A stretch of 12,906 nt of DNA from contig CALCDB010000041.1 of NCBI GenBank assembly GCA_937901395.1, forward strand, positions 1 through 12,906, read 5' to 3'. Positions 1-7,500 of this stretch are shown here, in pieces. The position numbers were made by a program, and so were the translations under genes. The notes under the pieces were generated by a model. That model saw only the letters and a list, made by a program, of their open reading frames with translations. It was not told where the DNA came from and did no database searches. This DNA comes from an uncultured Verrucomicrobiota bacterium. Lineage in GTDB: Bacteria; Verrucomicrobiota; Kiritimatiellia; RFP12; UBA1067. Within the stretch, counting starts at the first letter, position 1. Each line of letters starts with the position of its first letter.

Positions 1-910
1 CGAGCAAATACACCTTGCCGTCCTTGAGCAGGCAACCATCATTGCGGTTGAGCGCGGCCTGAATTTCGATGGGCGAGACTTCTTCGCCATCCGCCTCGAA
101 GGTGTAGTTCACGTCGAAGTCGCCATCAGGCGCATCTTTGATGCGGACGACGGGGATGATGTTCTTGAAAGTATCGTAGAGTGCTGCGAGGCGTTCGCTT
201 AATTCGATCTTCCAATTCGCGCGACGCCTCAGCATCGGGTAGCCGGCGCCGAGAAAGGTGAGCAGCTTCTGCTGATCGGTCATATAGAGGCGTTGATCGC
301 CTTCCTTATAGCCAGGAGCAAAGCCCCATTTTTTTAGTTCGTCGATCGCGGCTTTCTCTTCCTTGAGCGAGCGCACGCGTCGAACCATATCGTCGTTGGG
401 GTCTTCGAGATACACCACGCGTTCGGACTGCATCGAACAGGCCGGAAAGTTGATTTCCCCATAGTATGCGTCAAGCTCCACCGATAGCGTGGCGCGAGTG
501 CCGTAGATCATGAGATAGAAGTTGGGCGACATGGGAACTTCGATGAAGTCCATCTCCTTTTCGCCGGGTGTCGCCGCCTCCTCGTCCGGCGAGGCGGGCG
601 CTTCCTCGTCATCCTGTTCGAGGATGGAGAGGGCGAGGCCGAGCGCGACGACATGCGGGCATACCATACCATAGCGTTGGTTGATGGCGCATGGACATTC
701 CGAGTGGATCTTGCCGCCTTCCTTGAGCTTGAAGCTGACGGGCATTTCCCATCCATCGGGCTGTTCGATCTTGCCAGATACGATCAGCGTATCGTCATCG
801 TAGCGGACATCCCTCACCGCATTGGAATTGCAGAGGTGAAGTGCCTGATTAAAGACGTCGGCTCCTCCCCAGCCAATTACTTCCTCTTGGGTTATGCCGC
901 TTTTAATCAT
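1..910 (-). CDS. SWIM zinc-finger protein, probable SNF2-family helicase (N-terminal 303 residues, runs off the left edge)
   Basis: I translated this frame by hand from the ATG at 910 (start MIKSGITQEEV) to the window edge with no stop. The diagnostic feature is a SWIM zinc finger, Cys72-x-Cys74-x9-Cys84-x-His86, preceded by beta-strand-like sequence and followed by an acidic, Ala/Pro-rich linker at about residues 97-117. In bacteria a SWIM domain at this position is usually the front end of a large SNF2/DEAD-like ATPase that remodels nucleic-acid-protein complexes. The ATPase motifs would lie beyond the left edge, so the helicase part is inferred. The start codon sits inside the end of rlmN and the genes share 8 nt (ATGATTAA). 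With no clear Shine-Dalgarno sequence, translation is probably coupled to rlmN. A run of seven A residues (329-335, coding strand) encodes Lys-Lys without breaking the frame. The SWIM call is firm; the family is moderately sure. Confidence 0.8.
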   Translation of the reverse strand, partial: MIKSGITQEEVIGWGGADVFNQALHLCNSNAVRDVRYDDDTLIVSGKIEQPDGWEMPVSFKLKEGGKIHSECPCAINQRYGMVCPHVVALGLALSILEQDDEEAPASPDEEAATPGEKEMDFIEVPMSPNFYLMIYGTRATLSVELDAYYGEINFPACSMQSERVVYLEDPNDDMVRRVRSLKEEKAAIDELKKWGFAPGYKEGDQRLYMTDQQKLLTFLGAGYPMLRRRANWKIELSERLAALYDTFKNIIPVVRIKDAPDGDFDVNYTFEADGEEVSPIEIQAALNRNDGCLLKDGKVYLL

Positions 911-1928
911 CGAGGTGTCGCAGGCGGAGTTGTCCGCAAGCCGCGTTTGCGTCCTTGCCACGAGAGCGCCTCAGCATCGTCTGCACATGATTGCGCATCA
1001 GCACATCGAGGAACATCATCATCGTTTGTTCGCTTGGGGTTTTGAAGTCGGGACGATGCGAGACTGGTGAGAGGGGAATGAGATTTACCTTCGCCATGGG
1101 GACGCGCCGCACTTGTCGCGCGAGTTCTTCGGCGCATGAACGCGAATCGTTGACGCCGGCGATTACTGTATATTCGAAGGTGATGATGCGCTTGGTCTTG
1201 GCGGTATAGTAGGCGCAGGCGGAGAGCAGCTCGTCGATCGGCCAGCGCTTGTTGACGGGCATGAGTTGATTGCGCGACTCGTCGTTGGGCGCGTGAAGCG
1301 ATACGGAAAGCTCGAATTGAATGCCCTCGTCGGCGAGACGCTTGAAGCCCGGCACCACACCGCAAGTGGAAAGCGTGATGTGGCGCGCACCGAGGTTGGG
1401 TCCCTTGCCCGCATTGATGAGACGAAGCGCGCGGATGGTTTCATCGTAATTCGCGAAGGGTTCGCCCATCCCCATTACGACGATATTGGTAATTTCTCCA
1501 TATTGTCGGCCGAGCATATATTCGGCCACGATCTCGTCGGCGGTGAGCGACCGAATTACGCCGCGCGCTCCCGAGGCGCAAAACACGCACCCCATTGCGC
1601 AGCCGACTTGCGTGGAGATGCATTGCGTGAAGCGTCCCGTCGCGGGAATCAGCACGGTTTCCACGGATGCGCCATCTTCATAGCCAATCAATAGCTTCTT
1701 GGTTCCATCGGTGGATTCGGAAGTGTTGATTAGCTTGCAAGCGGTAATCGGAAATTCGCGCTTTAGCGTCTCGCGGAAATCTTTTGGTAGCGTGGTGGCA
1801 GCCTCCCAATCATTGATATAGTCGCGATATAGCGCTTGCAGAATCTGGTCGGCGCGAAATGGACGCAGCCCACGCTCCTTTAAGATGGGCTTCCATTCAT
1901 CCGGCAATATACTCCACGCTTTTGTCAT
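903..1928 (-). CDS. rlmN: 23S rRNA (adenine-2503-C2)/tRNA (adenine-37-C2) methyltransferase RlmN
   Basis: The protein is 341 residues, normal for RlmN, a cytoplasmic radical-SAM enzyme that methylates C2 of A2503 in 23S rRNA and, in E. coli, A37 of some tRNAs. The iron-sulfur motif is Cys110-x3-Cys114-x2-Cys117. The SAM-binding GMGEP motif is at residues 153-157. Cys103, seven residues before the cluster, and Cys331 in an AACGQLR context match the two mechanistic cysteines of E. coli RlmN (C118 and C355). The N-terminal helical domain (LRPFRADQILQALY, 21-34) is typical. The start MTKAWSILPDEW is preferred because the upstream in-frame extension is low-complexity and overlaps the divergent gene. 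No Shine-Dalgarno sequence precedes this ATG; a -10-like TATACT ends 7 nt before it, so the mRNA may be leaderless. It overlaps the downstream SWIM gene by 8 nt. Cfr is a less likely alternative because of the RlmN-like N-terminus. Confidence 0.96.
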   Translation of the reverse strand: MTKAWSILPDEWKPILKERGLRPFRADQILQALYRDYINDWEAATTLPKDFRETLKREFPITACKLINTSESTDGTKKLLIGYEDGASVETVLIPATGRFTQCISTQVGCAMGCVFCASGARGVIRSLTADEIVAEYMLGRQYGEITNIVVMGMGEPFANYDETIRALRLINAGKGPNLGARHITLSTCGVVPGFKRLADEGIQFELSVSLHAPNDESRNQLMPVNKRWPIDELLSACAYYTAKTKRIITFEYTVIAGVNDSRSCAEELARQVRRVPMAKVNLIPLSPVSHRPDFKTPSEQTMMMFLDVLMRNHVQTMLRRSRGKDANAACGQLRLRHLDD

Positions 1929-1935
1929 TAAGTGT

Positions 1936-1941
1936 AGTATA
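1936..1941 (-). promoter_or_regulatory. Candidate -10 element for rlmN (leaderless-type)
   Basis: On the minus strand TATACT matches the sigma70 -10 consensus at 5 of 6 bases. It is separated by 7 nt from the rlmN ATG, so transcription would begin at or one base before the A of ATG (1928-1929). No good -35 hexamer is seen at 16-18 bp. The lack of any Shine-Dalgarno sequence before rlmN fits leaderless initiation, but this is an inference from spacing only. Confidence 0.4.
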
Positions 1942-1961
1942 TCATAATTGGGGAAATTTGG

Positions 1962-1967
1962 TATAAT
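1962..1967 (+). promoter_or_regulatory. Candidate -10 element for the alcohol dehydrogenase gene
   Basis: A perfect TATAAT lies 28 bp before the dehydrogenase start codon. The hexamer 17 bp upstream (ATATCA) matches only three of six bases of the -35 consensus. The predicted transcript start is near 1974, giving a leader of about 22 nt that contains the ribosome binding site GAGGA at 1983-1987. The element lies only about 20 bp from the rlmN -10 on the other strand, so the two promoters overlap. Confidence 0.55.
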
Positions 1968-1995
1968 ACAAAGGTAGCGAAAGAGGAAAGTTGAT

Positions 1996-3177
1996 ATGAA
2001 TAATTTTGAATTTTGTTCTCCAACGAAGTTTGTGTTCGGGCGCAATGCGGAAGAGCGCATAGGCGCGCTGATTTGCGAGTTTGGCGGCACGCGCGTGCTG
2101 TTGCATTTCGGCGGCGGCAGCATCAAGCGGAATGGTATCTACGATAAGGTAGTGAAATCGCTCAAGGCGGCCGAGTTGCCGTTCGTCGAATTGGGCGGCG
2201 TTCAGCCCAATCCACGCGAAGCATTGGTTCGCGAAGGCATCGGAATCGTCCGCAAGGAGAAACTTGATTTCATCCTGGCGGTTGGTGGCGGCAGCGTAAT
2301 CGATTCGTCGAAGGCGATCGCCTTCGGTGCGCTATACGAAGGGGACTTTCGCGAGTATGCGTTCGGCAAGGATGTAAAAGTAATGAAGAGCGTTCCTTGT
2401 GCGTTGCCCATAGGAACTGCGCTTACTATCGCGGCGGCGGGCAGCGAGGGCTCGTGCAACAGCATCATCAGTCTGTCGCCCGACAATCTCAAGCGCACGA
2501 TCACGGGCGATAAATTGCGGCCACGCTTCTCGGTGCTGAATCCAGAATGGACATTCTCATTGCCGCCATACCAGACGGCGTGTGGGCTCACGGATATTTT
2601 CGCGCATGTGGTCGAGCGATATTTCACGCCTACCGAGAGGGTGACGATTACCGATGAGTTGTGCGAGGCGGTGATGCGCACGGTAATTAAGGAGAGCGCG
2701 GCGGTGATGAAGAACCCGAACGATTACGAGGCGCGCGCGAACATAATGTGGGCGGGGATGGTTGCGCATAATAATATTTGCGGAGTTGGCCGCGCACAAG
2801 ATTGGGCGAGTCATGGTATCGAACATGAATTATCGGCCCTATATGATTGCGCGCATGGCGCGGGACTCGCCGTGGTGATGCCAGCTTGGATGGAGGCGGT
2901 AATGCCGTTCGGCGTGGAACGCTTCGTCCGTTTCGCGACGCGCGTTTGGGATGTGCCGGAAACTGGCGAGAAGCTGGAGATCGCGAAAGCGGGCATTCGC
3001 CGTTATCGTGAATGGCTTAAGTCGCTCAATATGCCGCAGAGTCTCGAGGAGCTTGGCGCGAAGCGTGAGGACATTCCGCTATTGGCGGCGAACTTGCATC
3101 TCAATGGCAATACAATCGGCGCGTTCCATCCGCTGACCGAAGCCGATGTTAGGGATATTCTATCGAAGCATTGCTGA
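1996..3177 (+). CDS. Iron-containing (group III) alcohol dehydrogenase, YqhD/BdhA-like
   Basis: This 393-residue protein has the length and motifs of NAD(P)H-dependent Fe-ADHs that reduce aldehydes to alcohols in the cytoplasm. The nucleotide-binding loop is GGGSVIDSSKAIA (97-109). The metal ligands line up with E. coli YqhD: Asp200 and His204 (TDIFAH), His273 (QDWASH) and His287 (DCAHG), with the same 4- and 14-residue spacings. The QDWASHGIEHELSALYD block is characteristic of the YqhD/butanol dehydrogenase branch. The substrate cannot be read from sequence; a role in NAD(P)H disposal during fermentation or in aldehyde detoxification is plausible. The start is fixed by GAGGA eight bases upstream and by the N-terminus MNNFEFCSPTKFVFG, typical of the family. 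It is divergent from rlmN and ends 31 bp before the HU-like gene. Confidence 0.93.
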   Translation: MNNFEFCSPTKFVFGRNAEERIGALICEFGGTRVLLHFGGGSIKRNGIYDKVVKSLKAAELPFVELGGVQPNPREALVREGIGIVRKEKLDFILAVGGGSVIDSSKAIAFGALYEGDFREYAFGKDVKVMKSVPCALPIGTALTIAAAGSEGSCNSIISLSPDNLKRTITGDKLRPRFSVLNPEWTFSLPPYQTACGLTDIFAHVVERYFTPTERVTITDELCEAVMRTVIKESAAVMKNPNDYEARANIMWAGMVAHNNICGVGRAQDWASHGIEHELSALYDCAHGAGLAVVMPAWMEAVMPFGVERFVRFATRVWDVPETGEKLEIAKAGIRRYREWLKSLNMPQSLEELGAKREDIPLLAANLHLNGNTIGAFHPLTEADVRDILSKHC

Positions 3178-3208
3178 TAATAAACGGCAAAATATTGGAG
3201 GACAAACA

Positions 3209-3955
3209 ATGTATATGAATGAACGAGTGAAGGTGAATATTAAGGTAGCGAATGGAAAATGTCAGGCAGAAGGCAAGGAGGGGCGTTCCTTCCAAGCCAG
3301 AGTGGTGCCGAACGATACTCTTCAAGGCGATAGTCTCGTAGAAAAATTAGTTCAAGGCGATTATTTCGGGAGTGCGGCACAGGCGAGAAATGCGATTAGC
3401 AACATTGAAGAGTTTATTCTGGCTGAACTGAAGAAGGGCAATCGAATCGACTTCCCATTCGCAAGCTTTTATCCGCGCCTCTCTTCCGCGCTTTCGGCGC
3501 GTAATGTCGATCCGGAAGAAGATGGAGTTTCGGTTCTCGGAGCGGTAAAGGCAACGCACAAACTTGTAAAAGCATTAAGGGATTCGGTAACGCCGGTTAA
3601 TCCCGAAACTGAAAACACTGATGAGCCTAAACTTCAGAATGTGCTCGATTTTAAGACAGGGGAGTATGATCAGATTAGTAAAGGCGCAGAAGTGCATATT
3701 GGGCATATGTTCATAACGCTTGACCAGCCGGATGAGCGATTCATCCTTCAAACTTATTCTAGTAATTATAGTATTGATGGTGAGTATGTTGCGACTGCCG
3801 AGGTTATTTTCAAAGATGATGGCCTTATAAAGATAAAATTTAATAACGATATTCAGCCTGGCAAATACACTTTGGTCGCCGAAACGCGAGCTGGTAAGGA
3901 TGTGGACTGTGAGCTTAAGCGATTAAAGCGTAATGTAACAGTCGTTGAAGGTTGA
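3209..3955 (+). CDS. HU-like DNA-binding protein with C-terminal DUF4469-type domain (Bvu_2165-like)
   Basis: I place the start at the ATG at 3209 (MYMNERVKVNIKVANGK), seven bases after a strong GGAGG (3197-3201), giving 248 residues. A start 63 bases upstream would lie inside the dehydrogenase gene and has no such site. Residues 1-125 resemble the HU/IHF-like fold of the Bvu_2165 group: two short strands, a helical part around SAAQARNAISNIEEFILAEL (55-74), and a strand region RIDFPFASFYPRL that would carry the DNA-contacting arm. After a Pro/Glu-rich linker (130-142), residues 145-248 form a beta-rich, Ig-like domain ending PGKYTLVAET, as in DUF4469. The family is known from Bacteroidota and PVC genomes and its exact role is not established; nucleoid or repeat-DNA binding is inferred. 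The gene lies between the dehydrogenase and an array of palindromic repeats starting 48 bp downstream. Fold assignment is from memory of the family. Confidence 0.75.
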   Translation: MYMNERVKVNIKVANGKCQAEGKEGRSFQARVVPNDTLQGDSLVEKLVQGDYFGSAAQARNAISNIEEFILAELKKGNRIDFPFASFYPRLSSALSARNVDPEEDGVSVLGAVKATHKLVKALRDSVTPVNPETENTDEPKLQNVLDFKTGEYDQISKGAEVHIGHMFITLDQPDERFILQTYSSNYSIDGEYVATAEVIFKDDGLIKIKFNNDIQPGKYTLVAETRAGKDVDCELKRLKRNVTVVEG

Positions 3956-4002
3956 AATCCACTCCTCGTATATGCAGAATACAATCTCTGCCTATGCAAG
4001 AG

Positions 4003-4157
4003 TGAGAAATGCCGCCATTGCAGATGAGAAACGGAGCCATTACAGGTGAGAAATGGCGCCATTATAGGTGAGAAATGGCGCCATTTGTGGGTAGAAATGC
4101 CGCCATTTGTGGGTAGAAATGGCGCCATTTCTGGGGTGAAATGCCGCCATTTCTGTG
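4003..4157. repeat. Tandem array of seven ~22-bp units with palindromic cores
   Basis: Units start at 4003, 4025, 4047, 4069, 4092, 4114 and 4137 and are 22, 22, 22, 23, 22, 23 and 21 bp long. The consensus is about TGAGAAATGGCGCCATTNNNGG. Units 3, 4 and 6 contain the perfect palindromic core ATGGCGCCAT, extended to AAATGGCGCCATTT in units 4 and 6. Units 1, 5 and 7 carry ATGCCGCCAT (one central mismatch) and unit 2 carries the decayed form CGGAGCCAT. There are no unique spacers between units, so this is not CRISPR. A period near two helical turns would put every palindrome on the same face of the DNA, as in operator arrays. Function is unknown; a protein-binding array, a chromosomal repeat family, or RNA hairpins at the end of the HU-like transcript are all possible. 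Confidence 0.9.
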
Positions 4158-4272
4158 TCGTGCACTTGCTCAATATGAAAAATGCATATTTTTAGCATTA
4201 TTTCCTCATATTTGAACTATCCATTCAACATACGGTCAAGTTTGCGATTGGGTGGTTGAAGAGTGAGATTTA

Positions 4273-4299
4273 GACAGGATTAACAGGATGGACAGGATT
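4273..4299 (+). repeat. Three tandem 9-bp ACAGGATT repeats
   Basis: ACAGGATT, ACAGGATG and ACAGGATT occur at 4273, 4282 and 4291 with an exact 9-bp period. Similar ACAGGATTAACAGGAT strings are, as far as I recall, dispersed intergenic repeats in several unrelated bacterial phyla, but I cannot verify copy number here. They lie about 115 bp upstream of the poly-G promoter. Confidence 0.75.
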
Positions 4300-4411
4300 G
4301 GAGAGGAGAGAGAAGAGTTGGATGGGAGGTGGGGGCGATAATGCTTCGCTGGAGATGCGAGAAGGGGGCGAGAAGAGCGTTGCAGGAAAAATTTATGAAA
4401 ACAAAACCTCA

Positions 4412-4439
4412 TTGACAGGGGGGGGGTAAATGGTATCAT
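4412..4439 (+). promoter_or_regulatory. Sigma70-like promoter with a nine-G tract in the spacer (candidate phase-variable promoter)
   Basis: The -35 element is a perfect TTGACA (4412-4417) and the -10 element is TATCAT (4434-4439, 5 of 6 matches). The 16-bp spacer begins with nine consecutive G residues (4418-4426). Slipped-strand gain of one G would give the optimal 17-bp spacing and loss of one would give a poor 15 bp. Neisseria porA uses the same arrangement for phase variation. The predicted transcription start is about 4446-4448. The promoter drives the giant secreted protein gene. The promoter call is strong; switching is inferred. Confidence 0.8.
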
Positions 4440-4447
4440 ACACGCTA

Positions 4448-4507
4448 ATGATGGGAGAGGCGTCGCTTTTTTCGTCATATCCAAAAAGAAACGGAGAAAT
4501 ATTATGA
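4448..4507 (+). CDS. Possible 19-codon leader ORF overlapping the start of the giant gene
   Basis: An ORF starting ATG ATG at 4448 encodes 19 residues (beginning MMGEASLF) and ends with TGA at 4505-4507, so its stop overlaps the ATG of the giant gene in the arrangement ATGA. Its ATG lies at the predicted transcription start, so it would be translated as a leaderless message, if at all. The ATGA junction would allow coupling. The ORF is short enough to occur by chance, and the giant gene has its own GGAG at 4493-4496, so this is only a candidate. Confidence 0.25.
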   Translation: MMGEASLFSSYPKRNGEIL

Positions 4508-4581
4508 TGCAAAAGATTCGTTCGTTATTCGTCGCGGCCATCGCGCTTGCGACATCATTTGTAAGTAGTTCCGCGCTGGCG
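4504..4581 (+). other. Signal peptide of the giant protein (residues 1-26)
   Basis: Basic residues Lys4 and Arg6 are followed by a hydrophobic core (SLFVAAIALATSFV, 7-20) and a small-residue tail ending SALA-ADP, a good signal peptidase I site after Ala26. There is no lipobox cysteine, so a soluble or differently anchored exported protein is expected. Confidence 0.88.
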
Positions 4582-7500
4582 GCAGATCCTGTTGCTGTGT
4601 GGGATGGAGACTTGACAGATGGCTCTGTTAAGGGAAATTGCACATTAGACCTCAACGGAAACACTCCTAATGAGGATGGAACGGTTACGATTGGGACAGC
4701 TCCGATTAAGATTAAACTCAACGGCGACACTGGTTTTGAAGATTTTATAGGAACTTATATTGTCAAGTATTCGGGTGTAACGGAGAATCCTTCTGCGGAT
4801 ACGGCACTTATCGCGCTAACGACTCAAAGTTATTCTGATCTTGTAGGTTTGTGCGTTGAAAATACGGGGGCGATAAAAGGTATTTCAAGTGGATCAAAGT
4901 GGAATCATAATAATAACGTATCAAAAGGTAATCTCGCCGTTACGGATGGTTCTCATATGCTTGCGTTTCGGGCTAAGATGTCCCCAAACACCGATGGGAC
5001 AAATAGAGGCACATACGGGTATGTTTACGGAGGTGAAGTATATGGCGTATCTGGATTAGTTGGTGGGTCACAGAAACATATGGTCATTGCAATCGGAGGT
5101 GAACTTTCTGCCAACAAGCTTCCTGCGCTTACAGGCATGAAGATTGAGGCGGTTGCGGTTTTCAATGACATCTTGTCTAATGAGGAAATCGTTACATATG
5201 AAATGAACAATTTCGGGTATATTCCGTGCCCAGTTGCGAAGTTCGCGGGTGCTAATTTGGCAGACAACGGAAGTAGCAACGGCTATACCATAAATGTTAA
5301 CGGGAATACCGATAATGGCGATGGTTCGATTTCTCTTTCATCAGCTCACGGTGGATTGCTGATTGATAACCCAAATTTTGCGATGGCGAATGCTTCGGTA
5401 ATTGTTCGTTATTCCGCATATACTGCTGATACTACAAAGCGCCATCCATTTGCGACATTTGGATCGAATTCCACAACGGAAAAGCGCGTTGATGATGACT
5501 ATGGTTGTGGACTTGATACAGCGAGCAAGGCGTTCTTTATACAACCAGGCGACTTGGGTTGGTATACAGGATCTGCGGTGTCGATGAATACGGCTGGTTC
5601 TACATTCGCGGTGGTTATTGCGCCAAATGGCAATAAGCTTCTCTATCACGACAATGGTAGTGGAACGATGACGGCGTATGTTAATAGTGGCGAGCAAAAA
5701 ACAAGTCCTACTCTTAATAAACTTGCTATTGGAGGATTTCGCGGATCAAGCGGAGGTACTAACTATGGCTCTTATAATACCTTCAATATGACGATAAGCG
5801 GTATTGCGGTATTTGATCATGCTTTGGCGGCAAGTGAGATTAATGCCTTTAAGTGGGAAAATCATTGGATTGGAGAGGGAGAAGATGATAATTGGTCTAC
5901 TCCAGAAAATTGGTCAACAGGCATCGCACCAATCAAGGGCGATGTGGCGATAATCCCAGCAGGTGAGGTTGTTAATGTTGATGTAGCGATTGCTTCTGGC
6001 GTGACGATTCAGGGTGCGGGTACGGTTATCTATGACAATAAGTTGCCGGGCAATGAGAAGACGAGTTATACGGCGGCGGCGTGGACTGGTACGGTGTGGA
6101 TTAAAAACTATGGCGCGGCAGGAGGAGCCGGTAAGTTTGCTGAATACAATGATATGAAGTCATGGGGCAATGCGGATTCGGTTGTTCGATTCACGAATTG
6201 CAATGGCTTTATTGATGGTAATGTTAATGGTGATTTTGACTATGCACTTGAAATGTATGGAGAGGAAACTACTGGTTATCTTGGGTGGAAAGATTCGAGT
6301 GGATGGAGCACTAGAACTCATGGCTTTAAGGAATTGATAGGTAATGGGCAGCTTGATTTGCGGTCAGTTCCAGGGAAATCATGCGCAGAGTTGTGGAAGT
6401 TTGGAAGCATAGAAGGTTTTTCGGGTGAATTAATTCTCTGTGAAGGAGCTGCATATGGAAAGCGAGTCGTTGTTGGCTCGGGAACGATTGGTGGCGAAAA
6501 AGATGGTGGTAAACTTTCAATTGAGGCGGATAAGGTAGCGAAAATCAGCAGTGGTAAGACATGGTCGGCTATTGAAACGACGATTAACGGTACGGTCGTT
6601 GCGGGGGTCAGCGCGACGGCGCCGTTTGCGAGCACGGTTACGGGGTCGGGTGAGATTGTGTTTGATGGAGCCGGTTCTACGGCAAATACGATGCCAGCTG
6701 CCATCAACGACAAGCTTGGCGAGGGCTGGTCTGGGGTGGTGACGCTGCGTAATTTTGGCGCCAACAATGGCAAGCAAATCTATCTCGCCAATTTCGGCGC
6801 GAAGGTTAAGCTAAATGGCATTGATGGCTATTTGAGCACTTCCGGCGGCGGTTCGTATGCTGGCGAACTCATCCTGGAGGACTATGTTAAGTCCGACGGC
6901 ACTGTCCAGTATGCTTGGACACAGAATAATGGTTCTTCTGCTACGCATACTACGATTGCTAAATTGTCTGGATCTGGTACGCTCTATGGTAACGCTGGCG
7001 CAACGCAGTGGTTTAGGTTCACCGATGGCTCCGAATTCCGCGGAACGATTAACTTTCCCAATGTCGGTTCGTCGCCCAAGCGTCGTTCGGTTGTTTTTGG
7101 CACATCGAATTGTAGTGATGGAATGTTGATTGTTGATGCTGGGCAAACGATTACCATTGCGGAAGGAAAGACTTGGACGTTTCCCGTCGGGGCAACAGTG
7201 AATGGTACGATTGGCGGAAAGGGAACGTTGATTTCGCCGATGACGCTGAACGGCACTCTTGACGCCACTGATGCTGATACGCTCTTGACCCTGCAGGCGA
7301 AGCCGACGATTAGTTCGTGTGCGATGGTTGTGGTCAATGATTTTCCGACGGATGATTCGCCAGCCACCATCCTCAAGATTGGCGAGGACGCTACTGGCTT
7401 CACGGATGAGGAAGTTCTCTGCGATAGAATTATCGCCAAGAAATCTGACGGAACAATTAGCGAGGCCTACTTCAAGGCAGTAGTTGATACGACTAACCAG

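Larger units (their letters stand above)
3956..4503. other. Structured intergenic region (548 bp) between the HU-like gene and the giant secreted protein gene
   Basis: I see no convincing gene here; ORFs across it are repeat translations or shadows. In order it holds a weak hairpin with a GCAGA/TCTGC stem near 3974-3991, the seven-unit palindrome array (4003-4157), an AT-only inverted repeat AAAAAT-GCAT-ATTTTT (4178-4193), three 9-bp ACAGGATT repeats (4273-4299), a purine-rich, G-run-containing strand (about 4290-4385), and the poly-G promoter (4412-4439) with its leader. No convincing GC-rich stem followed by a T-run was found to end the HU-like transcript. Confidence 0.8.

Noticed and set aside
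329..335. Seven-A run in the SWIM gene as a frameshift or phase-variation site
   Set aside because: The frame is intact on both sides, the run encodes ordinary Lys-Lys (CTA AAA AAA TGG), and no alternative frame stays open in a suggestive way.
653..1045. Plus-strand ORF of 130 codons
   Set aside because: It is antisense to both the SWIM protein and the end of rlmN, each of which has diagnostic motifs on the minus strand.
903..1928. Cfr-type rRNA methyltransferase (antibiotic resistance)
   Set aside because: Length, the N-terminal domain and the sequence around the cysteines fit housekeeping RlmN, and there is no mobile-element context.
4003..4157. CRISPR array
   Set aside because: The repeating units abut with only 3-6 variable bases between conserved parts; there are no unique 30-40 bp spacers and no cas genes.
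3853..4173. Minus-strand ORF of 106 codons across the palindrome array
   Set aside because: The protein is a translation of the DNA repeat (recurring WRHF, MAPFL and NGG/NGS fragments) and runs antisense into the HU-like gene. No ribosome binding site or domain.
4178..4193. Rho-independent terminator after the HU-like gene
   Set aside because: The only inverted repeat with a T-run has a six-pair AT-only stem, too weak to call.
4236..4730. Minus-strand ORF of 164 codons over the promoter and signal-peptide region
   Set aside because: It is antisense to the purine-rich tract, the promoter and the giant gene's 5' end; its Ser/Pro/Leu richness follows from that composition.
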